Source: Pseudomonas putida
GTDB taxonomy: Bacteria; Pseudomonadota; Gammaproteobacteria; Pseudomonadales; Pseudomonadaceae
Assembly: GCF_001941965.1 (NCBI RefSeq)
Contig: NZ_MKZO01000013.1
Coordinates: 1 to 64,000 of the forward strand
Direction of reading: 5' to 3'
DNA: 64,000 nucleotides
A model generated the notes under the pieces. The model was not told the origin of the DNA. It made no database searches and saw only the letters and a program-made list of their open reading frames with translations. The first letter of the stretch is position 1, and every line of letters begins with the position of its first letter. The position numbers and the translations under genes are program-made. Positions 26,035 through 36,049 of the stretch are shown here, piece after piece.

Positions 26035-28887
26035 TCAGACCGCCGCCAGGGCCTGGTTGAGCAGGCGCTCCAGTTCCTGCTTGTAGCGCAGGTAGAGAAT
26101 GCTCGAGCCCTGGCCGTCGGCGAGCAGGTCGGACAGGTCCAGGTCGGTGATGTAGCAGCGATAGCGCTGGGCATCCCGGCGCTGCTCGATGATTTCGCGG
26201 GCGACCACGGCATACAGCTGGTCGCCGTGATCCAGCTCGGAAAACTCCTTCTGGTTGCAGTACAGCGTGACATGCATGGCGCTGTCCGCTGCCGCCTGGA
26301 TGATCGCCTGGACCTCGTAGTAAGGCAGGTCGAAGGCCAGCTCCGGCGCCTGCCAGGGCTCGACCTGGCGGGCGCGACCGCTGCCCGACGGGAGAATCCG
26401 GTAATACAGGGTGTCCAGCGGATGGGCCTGCTGCTCGTCCATCGGCAGCCGCGCATTGCGGCGGAACACCACCGATTGCAGGAAACGCTGCAACGGCAGG
26501 AGCAGGCTGCTTTCGTCATGGTAGGGCAGGCGCTGTTGCCAGAGCGCGTTGTACTCATCGAGCACGTAGACATCCGCCCAGTTGTCCTGCACCCGGTAGA
26601 ACACCTGCACGCACTGTGGCTGCCCCTGTGGCAGGACCAGCGCCAGGTCGTGGTCTTCCAGCACGTTGCCATCCAGCGCCAGCGGGCTGTAGCTGCTGCG
26701 CTCTTGGCCCAGGTACGCCAGCAGCGCCGCCTGGTTGTCCACCGACACCAGGTTGACCCCGTCGCTGAACAGCTCCAGCACATGGGTATGCTGCTGCACC
26801 TGGATCAGGTAGCGGTGGTTCAGGCCCTGGTCGAACAGGGCCTGTGCGGTGATGAACACCTCCTCGACCCGTTGCGCGATGGCCAGGGCGCGGTTGTGGC
26901 AGAAGCTGCGCACGCGCAGTTTCGGCCGGTGCGGCGCGTCGCTGGCGTGGTCGAGGCTGTTGAGGAAGTCGCGCAGGCAACGCAGCAGGGCGTGTTCGCC
27001 GTCGTAGCGCAGCACCTGCACTTCGTTCCAGCTGTTGAGGGTGACCTGGTCGAGGGTCAGCACCAGGTTTTCGCGGACCCCGGCATAACTCAGCGAGTCG
27101 GTGCGCTCGGTGGTCATCAGGATGTTCAGGTCGCGGTGATGGCGCAGCGGGTCAACGCCAACGTTGACCAGCAACAGCACCTCGTCGGCTACGCTCGGGC
27201 GCAGCAGGCGCGCGTCGCTGACGGTGTTCAGCGGCAGCATCACGCTCTGCTGCAGGCTGCCGATCAGGTTGAACAGCTCGTACTCGCTCAGGTCGCTGCC
27301 GCCCGGGTGCAGGGCCAGGCGCGTGGCGCTGTCGATCACCCCGTTGCGATGCGCCCAGGCCAGCAGGTCGAGCAGGTCGCGGCTGCGCTTGATCGGGGTG
27401 AAGTGCTCCCACTCGTGCACGCCCAGGTTGCCGTTGTAGAGGCCCCAGTGGGTCTGGCCCGGCTCCTTGCGGTCCGGCGAGTTGACCAGGGTCAGGGTGT
27501 CTTCGGCGAGGTCCGGGGCCACCCCCGGGTTGACGAACTCGACCTTGCCGGCGCGGCGCTCGAAGGCGGCGTAGAGGCGGCGGCCAAGGATATTCAGGTC
27601 GCGCTGGTCGATCCGCGCGGTGGCGCCGAGATTGCGCGCGAACTGGTCGAGGAAGCGATAACTGTGGTTCAGCTCGGCCACCAGCACCCGGCGCTCGGCC
27701 GCCACCTGGCGGACCTTCCATTGGCTGCGGCTGTCGAGCAGGGCCAACTGGCGCTCGTCCCAGCCCCATTCGTGGGCCAGGCGCTCCAGCAATTCGCTTT
27801 GCCAGTTGGGTTTCTGCCGGGCCAGCTGGCTGATCTTGCGGTTGACCTTGAGGTACAGGCTGCGTCGTACCAGCTCCAGGCGCTGGGTCTCGTTGCGCCG
27901 TTGCAGGTACTGCTCGATCCGCCGGTAGACCATCATGTACGGGTCCAGCTCGTCGATATCGAGGACGTTGGCGAACACCGCCTGCTTGAAGTGCAGGCTC
28001 AGGCAGCGCACGTCCGGGTGCTCGCTGGCGTAGACCTCGGTCAGCAGCAGCTTGAGCACCGACTTGTAGGGCGACTCGATGCCCTTGAACAGCTGCCAGA
28101 GCCCGGCGCCGACGAATTCCCCGGGCGGGATATGCGACAGGTTGCCCAGGTCCAGCACCTCGTCGGCACGCACGAAGCGCTTGGACACCAGGGTCTCGGC
28201 GTACCGCGTGTAGTTGCCTTCCTCGTAGACCGGCACCAGCCACCACAGCGGGGTGCGCCCCGCCAGCCAGATCGCGGTGCGGTAGAACTCGTCGAGCAGC
28301 AGGTAGTGCTGGGTGGTGCCGCAGTCGTCGGAGCTGAGGCGGCTGTCGCGCTCGCCGCGGACGAACTGGCCCGGTTCGATCAGGAAGAAATGCGCTTCGG
28401 CGCCCTGGCTGGCGGCCCAGGCCTCCAGCAACTGGCATTTGCGGCGCAGCTCGGCCACCGCCGCTTCGCCCAGGTCGGCGGCATGACAGACCCAGATATC
28501 CATGTCGCTCTGTTCCGCCTGGGCCAGGGTGCCCAGGCTGCCCATCAGGAACAAACCGTGGATCGGCTGCACCTGCTCGCCGCGCTTGGCCTTGTAGGAG
28601 AACGACCGGGTCAGGCGCTGGGCTTCGGCCAGGGCCAGCGGGCTTGGCTCGTAGGCGGAGACGCCCGCCGGAGTAGTGCCGGAGACATAGCCGGGCAGCA
28701 GCGGATGATTGACGTGGAAAAACAGCGGCAACAGGGTCAGCACCTGTTGCTGGCGGCTGGACAGCCCTTCCATGGCCCGGGCCATGCGGCCATGGTTGAG
28801 ATCCAGGAAGCGCTTGCGCAGCTGGCCGAGGACCTTGCGGTCGATGCCCTGGTCGAGATCAGGGCGGATTTCGTGAGGAAGATTCAT
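26035..28887 (-). CDS. cyaA: class I adenylate cyclase
   Basis: 950-aa enterobacterial-type (class I) adenylate cyclase making cAMP for Vfr/CRP signalling. The N-terminal catalytic domain has the nucleotidyltransferase GS motif LFLMGSLGTLAQAEQSDMDI (about residues 108-127) and IWVCHAAD. The C-terminal half is regulatory. The length matches the usual ~850-950 aa of this class. The start MNLPHEIRPDLDQGIDRK is the first in-frame ATG; the upstream gene is transcribed toward it from 29309. Confidence 0.94.
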   Translation of the reverse strand: MNLPHEIRPDLDQGIDRKVLGQLRKRFLDLNHGRMARAMEGLSSRQQQVLTLLPLFFHVNHPLLPGYVSGTTPAGVSAYEPSPLALAEAQRLTRSFSYKAKRGEQVQPIHGLFLMGSLGTLAQAEQSDMDIWVCHAADLGEAAVAELRRKCQLLEAWAASQGAEAHFFLIEPGQFVRGERDSRLSSDDCGTTQHYLLLDEFYRTAIWLAGRTPLWWLVPVYEEGNYTRYAETLVSKRFVRADEVLDLGNLSHIPPGEFVGAGLWQLFKGIESPYKSVLKLLLTEVYASEHPDVRCLSLHFKQAVFANVLDIDELDPYMMVYRRIEQYLQRRNETQRLELVRRSLYLKVNRKISQLARQKPNWQSELLERLAHEWGWDERQLALLDSRSQWKVRQVAAERRVLVAELNHSYRFLDQFARNLGATARIDQRDLNILGRRLYAAFERRAGKVEFVNPGVAPDLAEDTLTLVNSPDRKEPGQTHWGLYNGNLGVHEWEHFTPIKRSRDLLDLLAWAHRNGVIDSATRLALHPGGSDLSEYELFNLIGSLQQSVMLPLNTVSDARLLRPSVADEVLLLVNVGVDPLRHHRDLNILMTTERTDSLSYAGVRENLVLTLDQVTLNSWNEVQVLRYDGEHALLRCLRDFLNSLDHASDAPHRPKLRVRSFCHNRALAIAQRVEEVFITAQALFDQGLNHRYLIQVQQHTHVLELFSDGVNLVSVDNQAALLAYLGQERSSYSPLALDGNVLEDHDLALVLPQGQPQCVQVFYRVQDNWADVYVLDEYNALWQQRLPYHDESSLLLPLQRFLQSVVFRRNARLPMDEQQAHPLDTLYYRILPSGSGRARQVEPWQAPELAFDLPYYEVQAIIQAAADSAMHVTLYCNQKEFSELDHGDQLYAVVAREIIEQRRDAQRYRCYITDLDLSDLLADGQGSSILYLRYKQELERLLNQALAAV

Positions 28888-29063
28888 CGCAAGCTCAAAC
28901 CAGCCGTCGTAAGGGCACGGGCGAGTTTAGCCGCAGTCGCAGCGAAGCGATAAGCGCAATTTGATTTTTGACGCCAAATTTACAGCACCGCCTGTCGGCG
29001 CCGCCGAATCTGTCGTGGCAAGTCCGCAGCGCAGGGCTGCGAACTTGCAGGTTTGCAGCGGAA

Positions 29064-29309
29064 TCAGGCGGGTTCGGCGACGTTCAGGATGGTCAGCAGT
29101 TGCTGGGCCGCTTCGGCGGCGTCATGGCCGAGCTGGGTCAGGTAGCCGCCATCGGGCTGGTCGATCAGTTTCTTTTCATAAAGGCGTTTTGCCGCGGCAA
29201 TGGTCTGTGGTGCGGCGGTGGCATGGACTTTGAGTCCTTCCTGAGTGCTGTCCAGATTGAACAGCGCGAGAATTTCCAGTTCGGCAACCAACTCGGGGGT
29301 GAACGACAT
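29064..29309 (-). CDS. TIGR02647 family small protein
   Basis: 81-aa protein, MSFTPELVAELEILALFNLD..., ending TILNVAEPA. It matches the TIGR02647 family of short proteins found mainly in gammaproteobacteria and described as putative DNA-binding. It is compact and helical, with an AAKRLYEKKLIDQPDGGYLT segment resembling the wing of a winged helix. The start at 29309 lies 31 bp from a GGAG-like stretch only weakly placed, so start confidence is moderate. Function unknown. Confidence 0.75.
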   Translation of the reverse strand: MSFTPELVAELEILALFNLDSTQEGLKVHATAAPQTIAAAKRLYEKKLIDQPDGGYLTQLGHDAAEAAQQLLTILNVAEPA

Positions 29310-29392
29310 AGATACTCCGACTTCAAGAAAAGGAGGGTGGCACCTCTGCGGATGCCTGGTCTTGCAGTGTAGTCGCCTCGCCTTGGTTTGCC

Positions 29393-29677
29393 TTATTCCT
29401 TCTCTGGCGGCAATTCGGGCAGGGCGCGCAACGCGGTTTCGTACCATTCGGTGTCGAAGGCACGGTCTTCGTCGAGCATGGCATCGATCTCGACCGCCAG
29501 CACGTGGGCCATCAGGTTGAGGATGTCTTCGCGCTCGTAGCCCACCAGGGTCAGCTTGTTGAAGGCCGCCTTGGCCGCCGGCGGCTCGCCGCTTTCGATC
29601 TGGTTCTCGATGGCCTGGGTCAGGGTCGATTCGGCGAAGGCTTCTTCGTCGTCGTGGTCGATATCGTGGTCGCTCAT
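29393..29677 (-). CDS. conserved hypothetical protein, acidic
   Basis: 94-aa acidic protein beginning MSDHDIDHDDEEAFAESTLT, with a helical body (NKLTLVGYEREDILNLMAHV) and a C-terminal segment ALRALPELPPEKE. There is no signal peptide. AAGGAG lies 7 bases before the ATG at 29677, favouring it over the in-frame start at 29713. It is adjacent to the TIGR02647 gene in the same direction (83-bp gap). I do not recognise a function. Confidence 0.7.
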   Translation of the reverse strand: MSDHDIDHDDEEAFAESTLTQAIENQIESGEPPAAKAAFNKLTLVGYEREDILNLMAHVLAVEIDAMLDEDRAFDTEWYETALRALPELPPEKE

Positions 29678-29824
29678 GGCGCGCTCCTTGGGACAATGCC
29701 GCCAGTGTGCCACGGCCTTGCCGGCAATGCCGGGCTATCTGTCGCCTGCATGATGCTGGTCAGTCGCCGGGCATTGCGGCTATAACAGCCCGGCCAACCC
29801 CTTTCGGCCTGGAGGCTGTTCCAC

Positions 29825-30493
29825 ATGCTCAAGCTTCATGGATTCGCGGTCAGCAACTACTACAACATGGTCAAACTGGCGCTGCTGGAAAAAGGCCTGC
29901 CGTTCGAGGAAGTGCTGTTCTTCGGTGGCCAGGTCCCGGATTCGCTGAAGATCAGCCCGCGGGGCAAGGTGCCGGTGCTGGAAACCGAGCACGGCTACCT
30001 CAGCGAGACCGACATCATCCTCGACTACATCGAGCAGACCCAGGGCGGCAAGCCGCTGCTGCCGGCCGATCCGTTCGCCCGGGCCAAGGTCTGGGAGCTG
30101 GTCAAGGAAATCGAGCTGTACATCGAGCTGACTGCCCGGGTGTTCTACCCGCAGTCGTTCTTTGGCGCGGAAGTGCCGGAACAGCTCAAGGCCAAGGCCT
30201 GGCCGGAGTTGCTGGCGGGTCTGGCGACCCTCAAGCGCAATGGCGTGTTCGCCCCTTACGTGGCGGGCGAGCGCTTTACCGTGGCGGACCTGTATTTCTT
30301 CTTTAGCGTCGATCTGGCCCGGGCCGTGGGCAAGAAGGTGCAGGGCGTGGACGTGCTGGAAGACTTCCCGCAGGCCGTGGCGCTGCTGGAACTGATCGGG
30401 CAGAACCCGCATGTGGTGGCGATCAATGAGGCGAAGGCCGCGCAATTCCCGACCTTCCTGGAGAAAGTGGTGAAGGCGCGTAGTCAGCAGTAA
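29825..30493 (+). CDS. glutathione S-transferase family protein
   Basis: 222-aa cytosolic GST. The N-terminal thioredoxin-like domain (about 1-80) has the catalytic-side residues near FAVSNYYNMVKLALLEKG and the glutathione-binding ISPRGKVPVLETE and LSETDIILDYIE. The all-helical C-terminal domain carries FTVADLYFFFSVD. The substrate cannot be deduced. Single gene, followed by a BIME before convergent argH. Confidence 0.9.
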   Translation: MLKLHGFAVSNYYNMVKLALLEKGLPFEEVLFFGGQVPDSLKISPRGKVPVLETEHGYLSETDIILDYIEQTQGGKPLLPADPFARAKVWELVKEIELYIELTARVFYPQSFFGAEVPEQLKAKAWPELLAGLATLKRNGVFAPYVAGERFTVADLYFFFSVDLARAVGKKVQGVDVLEDFPQAVALLELIGQNPHVVAINEAKAAQFPTFLEKVVKARSQQ

Positions 30494-30518
30494 GGAAAGT
30501 CGAAGGCCTGACACAGAA

Positions 30519-30594
30519 CCTGTGGGAGCTGGCTTGCCAGCGATTGCTGTAGTGAATTCACCATTGCTATCGCTGGCAAGCCAGCTCCCACAGG
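30519..30594. repeat. BIME with EcoRI-palindrome core
   Basis: CCTGTGGGAGCTGGCTTGCC and its complement flank CGATTGCTGTAGTGAATTCA-CCATTGCTATCG. Nearly the same as the copy at 20000. Located between convergent gst and argH. Confidence 0.92.
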
Positions 30595-30605
30595 GGCCAG
30601 TGTGC

Positions 30606-32000
30606 TTAGCGGCTGGCCAGCAGGGTCTTGCCGCGAACTACGGCAGCCCGCACCTGCGCCGGCGCGGTCCCACCAATGTGGTTACGCGCATTCACCGAAC
30701 CTTCCAGGGTCAGCACGGCAAACACATCCTGCTCGATCTGGTCGCTGAACTGACGCAGTTCTTCCAGGCTCATCTCGGCCAGGTCCTTGCCTGTGTCCAC
30801 GCCATATTTCACGGCATGGCCAACGATCTCGTGGCAATCACGGAACGGCAGGCCACGACGTACCAGGTAGTCGGCCAGGTCGGTCGCGGTGGAGAAACCG
30901 CGCAGCGCCGCTTCACGCATGATTGCATGACGTGGCTTGATCGCCGGGATCATGTCGGCAAAGGCACGCAGCGAGTCGCGCAGGGTGTCGGCGGCGTCGA
31001 ACAGCGGTTCCTTGTCTTCCTGGTTGTCCTTGTTGTAGGCCAGCGGCTGGCCTTTCATCAGGGTCAGCAGGCCGGTCAGGGCGCCGAACACGCGGCCGGT
31101 CTTGCCACGCACCAGCTCCGGGACGTCCGGGTTCTTCTTCTGCGGCATGATCGAGCTGCCGGTGCAGAACCGGTCAGGCAGGTCGATGAACTGGAACTGC
31201 GCGCTGGTCCACAGCACCAGCTCTTCGGAGAAGCGCGACAGGTGCATCATCGCGACGCTGGCGGCAGCGCAGAATTCGATGGCGAAGTCACGGTCGGAAA
31301 CGCCGTCCAGCGAGTTGCCGGCCACGGCTTCGAAGCCCAGCAGCTGGCAGGTCAGTTCGCGGTCGATCGGGTAGGTGGTGCCGGCCAGCGCCGCGCTGCC
31401 CAGTGGCATGCGATTGGTGCGCTTGCGGCAGTCGACCAGGCGCTCGTAGTCGCGGCTGAGCATTTCGAACCAGGCCAGCAGGTGGTGGCCGAAGGTTACC
31501 GGCTGGGCGGTCTGCAGGTGGGTGAAGCCGGGCATGACGGTTTCCGCCTCGCGCTCGGCCTGTTCCAGCAGGCCCTGCTGCAGGCGGGTGATCTCGGCGA
31601 GGATCAGGTCGATCTCGTCACGCAGCCACAGGCGGATGTCGGTGGCGACCTGGTCGTTGCGGCTGCGCCCGGTGTGCAGCTTCTTGCCGGTGATGCCGAT
31701 GCGGTCGGTCAGGCGTGCCTCGATGTTCATGTGCACGTCTTCGAGGTCGACACGCCAGTCGAAGTTGCCGGCCTCGATCTCGCCCTGGATGGTCTTCAGG
31801 CCGTCGATGATGCTGTCGCGCTCGGCGTCGGTGAGCACGCCGACCTTCGCCAGCATGGTGGCGTGGGCGATCGAACCCATGATGTCGTGGCGGTACAGGC
31901 GCTGGTCGAAGGTGACGGAGGCGGTGAAGCGGGCGACGAAGGCGTCGACGGGCTCACTGAAGCGGCCGCCCCAGGACTGGTTGGTCTTGTCAGTGCTCAT
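30606..32000 (-). CDS. argH: argininosuccinate lyase
   Basis: 464-aa lyase of the fumarase/aspartase superfamily that splits argininosuccinate into arginine and fumarate. The superfamily signature [20 protein letters not shown] carries the catalytic serine loop. [16 protein letters not shown] and [13 protein letters not shown] are further conserved regions. The start [20 protein letters not shown] at 32000 matches the family; the long upstream extension to 32264 is intergenic. Confidence 0.96.
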   Translation of the reverse strand: MSTDKTNQSWGGRFSEPVDAFVARFTASVTFDQRLYRHDIMGSIAHATMLAKVGVLTDAERDSIIDGLKTIQGEIEAGNFDWRVDLEDVHMNIEARLTDRIGITGKKLHTGRSRNDQVATDIRLWLRDEIDLILAEITRLQQGLLEQAEREAETVMPGFTHLQTAQPVTFGHHLLAWFEMLSRDYERLVDCRKRTNRMPLGSAALAGTTYPIDRELTCQLLGFEAVAGNSLDGVSDRDFAIEFCAAASVAMMHLSRFSEELVLWTSAQFQFIDLPDRFCTGSSIMPQKKNPDVPELVRGKTGRVFGALTGLLTLMKGQPLAYNKDNQEDKEPLFDAADTLRDSLRAFADMIPAIKPRHAIMREAALRGFSTATDLADYLVRRGLPFRDCHEIVGHAVKYGVDTGKDLAEMSLEELRQFSDQIEQDVFAVLTLEGSVNARNHIGGTAPAQVRAAVVRGKTLLASR

Positions 32001-32304
32001 GGATTCGCTCGTTGAAGGCGTGAACGGGAAAAAAGTGTGCGGATGATAACAGGGTTGCCAGGCCCGACGGGGCTCGGCGGTCGGCACAAATGCGGGTTTA
32101 TGTCGCGCTTGCAGGGGATATTTAGCGATTGAACGGCAGTGTTGCGGCAACCGTCTACAGTTGGACAGAGGATCGGCATTGTTTGCTGTCGACCAGTGAA
32201 TCTTTAGCCATCGTGCGAGTCTGAGCGTGGGTCGCCGTGACGGCCTGTCACCGTGATTGTCCACGTTTGCCTTGTGCGAGACTCACGCAGGAATCCAGCG
32301 CAAT
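32001..32304 (+). other. argH-algR intergenic region
   Basis: 304 bp with divergent promoters and no gene. In P. aeruginosa the sensor kinase gene algZ/fimS lies between argH and algR; there is no trace of it here. No clear promoter boxes could be assigned. Confidence 0.7.
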
Positions 32305-33051
32305 ATGAATGTCCTGATCGTTGATGACGAACCCCAAGCCCGCGAACGCCTGAGCCGCCTGCTCGGCGATCTGGAGGGCTATACCGTGCTGGAGCCCAGC
32401 GCCACCAACGGCGAAGAGGCTCTGGCGCTGATCGAAAGCCACAAACCCGACATTGTCCTGCTCGATATCCGCATGCCCGGCATGGACGGCCTGCAGGTCG
32501 CTGCCCGCCTGTGCGAGCGCGAAGCCCCGCCTGCGGTGGTGTTCTGCACCAGCGAAGACGAATTCACCCTCGATGCGTTCAAGGACAGCACCCTGGGCTA
32601 CGTACTCAAGCCGGTGCAGGGCGAAGACCTGCACGCCGCCCTGCGCAAAGCCGAGCGCCCCAACCGCACGCAACTGGCCGCGCTGACCCGCCCGGGTGCG
32701 GAAAGCGGCAGCGCCCCGCGCAGCCATATCAGTGCGCGCACCCGAAAGGGCATCGAGCTGATCCCCCTGGACCAGGTGATCTACTTCATCGCCGACCACA
32801 AGTACGTGACCCTGCGCCACGAGCATGGCGAAGTCCTCCTGGACGAGCCGCTCAAGGCCCTGGAAGACGAGTTCGGCGAGCGTTTCGTGCGCATCCACCG
32901 CAATGCCCTGGTGGCCCGCGAGCGCATCGAGCGCCTGCAACGTACGCCCCTCGGGCACTTCCAGCTGTTCCTCAAGGGGTTGAATGGTGACGCACTGATC
33001 GTCAGCCGCCGGCATGTGGCCGGCGTGCGCAAAATGATGCAGCAGCTTTAG
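32305..33051 (+). CDS. algR: LytTR-family response regulator AlgR
   Basis: 248-aa response regulator with a receiver domain (1-125; phospho-acceptor D54 in IVLLDIRMPGMDG, switch lysine in YVLKPVQ) and a C-terminal LytTR DNA-binding domain (about 145-245, ISARTRKGIELIPLDQVIYF). AlgR controls alginate, type IV pili or other virulence and envelope traits in pseudomonads. The MNVLIVDDEP start at 32305 gives exactly the usual 248 residues; the 16-residue extension to 32257 is rejected. The cognate kinase gene is not adjacent. Confidence 0.92.
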   Translation: MNVLIVDDEPQARERLSRLLGDLEGYTVLEPSATNGEEALALIESHKPDIVLLDIRMPGMDGLQVAARLCEREAPPAVVFCTSEDEFTLDAFKDSTLGYVLKPVQGEDLHAALRKAERPNRTQLAALTRPGAESGSAPRSHISARTRKGIELIPLDQVIYFIADHKYVTLRHEHGEVLLDEPLKALEDEFGERFVRIHRNALVARERIERLQRTPLGHFQLFLKGLNGDALIVSRRHVAGVRKMMQQL

Positions 33052-33168
33052 GGCGGGGATGGACGGGATCGCGACCAGGGATGGTCTTTTCTTTAGCTGA
33101 CATGGATCTGCAAGAGACTTTGATCTAGCTGTTATCATCCGGCGAATCACTCTCGTACGGATCGTTCC

Positions 33169-34110
33169 ATGTCCACTCGCGAAATCCGCATTGCCACCCG
33201 CAAAAGCGCCCTTGCCCTGTGGCAGGCCGAATATGTCAAAGCCCGTCTGGAACAGGCCCACCCGGGCCTGACCGTGACCCTGGTGCCGATGGTCAGCCGC
33301 GGCGACAAGCTGCTCGATTCGCCGCTGTCGAAGATCGGTGGCAAGGGCCTGTTCGTCAAGGAACTGGAAACCGCGCTGCTCGAACAGGAAGCCGATATCG
33401 CGGTGCACTCCATGAAGGACGTGCCGATGGACTTCCCCGAAGGCCTGGGCCTGTTCTGCATCTGCGAACGTGAAGACCCGCGCGACGCCTTCGTCTCCAA
33501 TACCTATTCCAGCCTCGATGCCCTGCCGGCCGGCAGCATCGTCGGCACCTCCAGCCTGCGCCGCCAGGCCCAGTTGCTGGCCCGCCGTCCGGACCTGCAG
33601 ATCCGCTTCCTGCGCGGCAACGTCAACACCCGCCTGGCCAAGCTGGATGCCGGCGAGTACGACGCCATCATCCTCGCCGCCGCCGGCCTGATCCGCCTCG
33701 GCTTCGAAGACCGCATCACCGACACCATCAGCGTCGACGACAGCCTGCCGGCTGGCGGCCAGGGTGCGGTGGGCATCGAATGCCGCAGTGCCGACAGCGA
33801 AATCCACGCGCTGCTGGCGCCTCTGCACCATGTCGATACCGCCGACCGCGTCAGCGCCGAACGTGCACTGAACAAACACCTCAACGGTGGCTGTCAGGTG
33901 CCGATTGCCTGCTACGCCGTGCTCGAAGGCGACCAGCTGTGGCTGCGTGGCCTGGTCGGTGAACCGGCCGGTGGCGCGTTGCTCAATGCCGAAGCCCGCG
34001 CTCCGCGTGGCGCTGCCGAAACCCTCGGTGTGCAGGTGGCCGAAGCGCTGCTGGCCCAGGGCGCCGGCGAAATCCTCAAGGCGGTCTATGGCGAGGCCGG
34101 TCACCCGTGA
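33169..34110 (+). CDS. hemC: porphobilinogen deaminase (hydroxymethylbilane synthase)
   Basis: 313-aa enzyme joining four porphobilinogens into hydroxymethylbilane. The cysteine that holds the dipyrromethane cofactor is in [14 protein letters not shown] (about residue 243). Substrate-binding arginines lie in [12 protein letters not shown] and [10 protein letters not shown]. It starts the hemC-hemD-hemX-hemY operon and overlaps hemD by 4 bp. Confidence 0.97.
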   Translation: MSTREIRIATRKSALALWQAEYVKARLEQAHPGLTVTLVPMVSRGDKLLDSPLSKIGGKGLFVKELETALLEQEADIAVHSMKDVPMDFPEGLGLFCICEREDPRDAFVSNTYSSLDALPAGSIVGTSSLRRQAQLLARRPDLQIRFLRGNVNTRLAKLDAGEYDAIILAAAGLIRLGFEDRITDTISVDDSLPAGGQGAVGIECRSADSEIHALLAPLHHVDTADRVSAERALNKHLNGGCQVPIACYAVLEGDQLWLRGLVGEPAGGALLNAEARAPRGAAETLGVQVAEALLAQGAGEILKAVYGEAGHP

Positions 34111-34874
34111 CCGCCTGGCGGCTGCTGCTGACCCGGCCGGCCGAGGACTGCGCGGCCCTCGCCGCCACCCTCGGTGACGCCGGTGTGTACGGCAGTTGCA
34201 TGCCTTTGCTGGAGATCGAGCCACTGGCGGTTTCGGAGATGCAATGGGCGCTGGTGCGCAATCTCGATCGCTACCGGGCGGTTATCGTGGTCAGCAAGCC
34301 GGCGGCCCGGCTGGGCCTGGAGCTCTGTGCCGAACACTGGCCCGCGCTACCGTCGCTGGCCTGGTTCACCGTGGGCGCGGCGACCGCCGCCGTGCTCCAG
34401 GAGCAGGGCCTGACCGTGCATTTTCCGGAGAGCGGCGACGACAGCGAAGCACTGCTGCGCCTCCCTGAATTGCAGGCGGCCCTGACCTCGGAGGTACCGA
34501 GGGTGCTGATCATGCGCGGCGAGGAGGGGCGCGAGCTGCTGGCGGACCAGTTGACGGCACTCGGTGCGCGTGTCGACTATCTGCCGCTGTACCGTCGCAG
34601 CCTCCCCGACTACCCTGCCCAGGCCCTGGTGCAACGCATCGAAGCGGAACGCCTGAACGGCCTGGTGGTCAGCAGTGGGCAGGGCTTCGAACACTTGCGC
34701 ACCCTGGCTGCGCAGGATTGGCCGCGCGTGGCGCGGCTGCCCTTGTTCGTGCCGAGCCCGCGGGTGGCGCAGATCGCCCGCGAGGCCGGCGCGCAGAATG
34801 TGGTGGATTGTCGTGGCGCGAGTGCCACGGCTTTGCTGGCGGCGTTGCAGGAAACCCCTGCGCCCGCTTCCTGA
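34107..34874 (+). CDS. hemD: uroporphyrinogen-III synthase
   Basis: 255-aa enzyme that closes hydroxymethylbilane with inversion of ring D. The family is poorly conserved in sequence. [20 protein letters not shown] at the start, [17 protein letters not shown] and a serine/glycine-rich [11 protein letters not shown] are the recognisable parts. Its ATG overlaps the hemC stop (ATGA), the usual coupling. Confidence 0.93.
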   Translation: MTAWRLLLTRPAEDCAALAATLGDAGVYGSCMPLLEIEPLAVSEMQWALVRNLDRYRAVIVVSKPAARLGLELCAEHWPALPSLAWFTVGAATAAVLQEQGLTVHFPESGDDSEALLRLPELQAALTSEVPRVLIMRGEEGRELLADQLTALGARVDYLPLYRRSLPDYPAQALVQRIEAERLNGLVVSSGQGFEHLRTLAAQDWPRVARLPLFVPSPRVAQIAREAGAQNVVDCRGASATALLAALQETPAPAS

Positions 34875-34918
34875 GGCGCTAAGCTGAGGCGACGCGCCTG
34901 AAAACAAAGGATGGATAC

Positions 34919-36049
34919 GTGAGCGAAACAGCCTTGCCTAACGAAGAACAGCAAACGACGTCCGAGGCTCCGGCGACTCCCGCACCCGCGTCTTCCGGGC
35001 GTTCCGGTAACGGTCTGGCGATCCTCGCCCTGCTGCTTGGCGCCGCCGGTGTCGCGGCGGGTGGCTGGGGGCTGTGGCAGGTGCGGCACCTGCAGCAGGT
35101 CAACCAGGACCAGGTCGAGCAGGTCCGCCAACTCAACCAGCAGAGCGAAGCCTTGCAGGCCCGCGAGCAGCAGCTCTCGGCCCAGCTGGGCAGCCTGCCG
35201 CCGGCCAGCGAGCTGGAAGACCGCCGCCGTCTGGTAGCGCAGTTGCAGGGCGATCAGCAACGGCTGAGCCAGCGTCTGGAAACCGTCCTCGGCGCCAGCC
35301 GCAAGGACTGGCGCCTCGCCGAGGCCGAGCACCTGTTGCGCCTGGCCAGCCTGCGTCTCTCCGCGTTGCAGGACATCGCCAGCGCCCGCGCCCTGGTCGA
35401 AGGCGCCGACCAGATCCTGCGCGAGCAAAGCGATCCGGCCTCCTTCGCCGCTCGCGAGCAACTGGCCCGCAGCCTTGCCGCGCTGAACAGCGTGCAGCAG
35501 CCTGACCGCACCGGTCTGTTCCTCAAGCTCGCCGCGTTGCGCGAGCAGGTGGTGCAGCTCAATGTGCTGGCGCCGGAATTCAAGAACGATGGCGAGGCCC
35601 TGTTCGGCCTGACCTCGGACGGCGACGGTGCCAGTCGCTGGTCGCAGTGGTGGGCGGAGATCTCGCGCTACTTCCGCATCAACTTCAACGCCGATGAAAA
35701 CATTCGTCCGCTGCTTGCCGGCCAGGCCCTGGCGCAGGTGCGCCTGGCCCTGAGCCTGGCGCTGGAGCAGGCGCAGTGGGCGGCGCTCAACGGTGAAGCC
35801 AAGGTCTACGGCCAGGCGCTGGACGAAGCCCGCAGCGTGCTGCTGGGCAACTTCAACAAGGACAACGAGCAGAGCCGCCTGATGCTGGAGCAACTCAATG
35901 CCCTGGTGAAGGAGCCGGTGACCGTGGTCACTCCGGACCTGGCCGAAAGCCTGACCGCCGTGCAGGCCTATCTTGAGCGCCGGCACTTGCCTGCCGAGGA
36001 AGCCATCTTGCGCCAGCCAGGTGAGAAAGCCGGGGAGGCGACGCCATGA
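34919..36049 (+). CDS. hemX: HemX-type uroporphyrinogen-III C-methyltransferase-like membrane protein
   Basis: 376-aa protein: an N-terminal cytoplasmic Pro/Ala/Ser-rich stretch, one membrane segment (LAILALLLGAAGVAAGGWGL, about 26-45), a coiled-coil region (about 50-130) and a helical periplasmic domain. Despite its database name it has no methyltransferase motifs; its role in heme synthesis is unclear. GTG start at 34919, and the stop overlaps hemY by 4 bp. Confidence 0.9.
   Translation: MSETALPNEEQQTTSEAPATPAPASSGRSGNGLAILALLLGAAGVAAGGWGLWQVRHLQQVNQDQVEQVRQLNQQSEALQAREQQLSAQLGSLPPASELEDRRRLVAQLQGDQQRLSQRLETVLGASRKDWRLAEAEHLLRLASLRLSALQDIASARALVEGADQILREQSDPASFAAREQLARSLAALNSVQQPDRTGLFLKLAALREQVVQLNVLAPEFKNDGEALFGLTSDGDGASRWSQWWAEISRYFRINFNADENIRPLLAGQALAQVRLALSLALEQAQWAALNGEAKVYGQALDEARSVLLGNFNKDNEQSRLMLEQLNALVKEPVTVVTPDLAESLTAVQAYLERRHLPAEEAILRQPGEKAGEATP

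Noticed and set aside
26227..28953. 908-codon open frame on the plus strand
   Set aside because: It lies wholly opposite cyaA and yields His/Gln/Val-rich sequence without family features; it is a shadow of high-GC codon use.
30639..32015. Plus-strand frame from 30522 opposite argH
   Set aside because: Antisense shadow of argH beginning inside a BIME, without a ribosome site.
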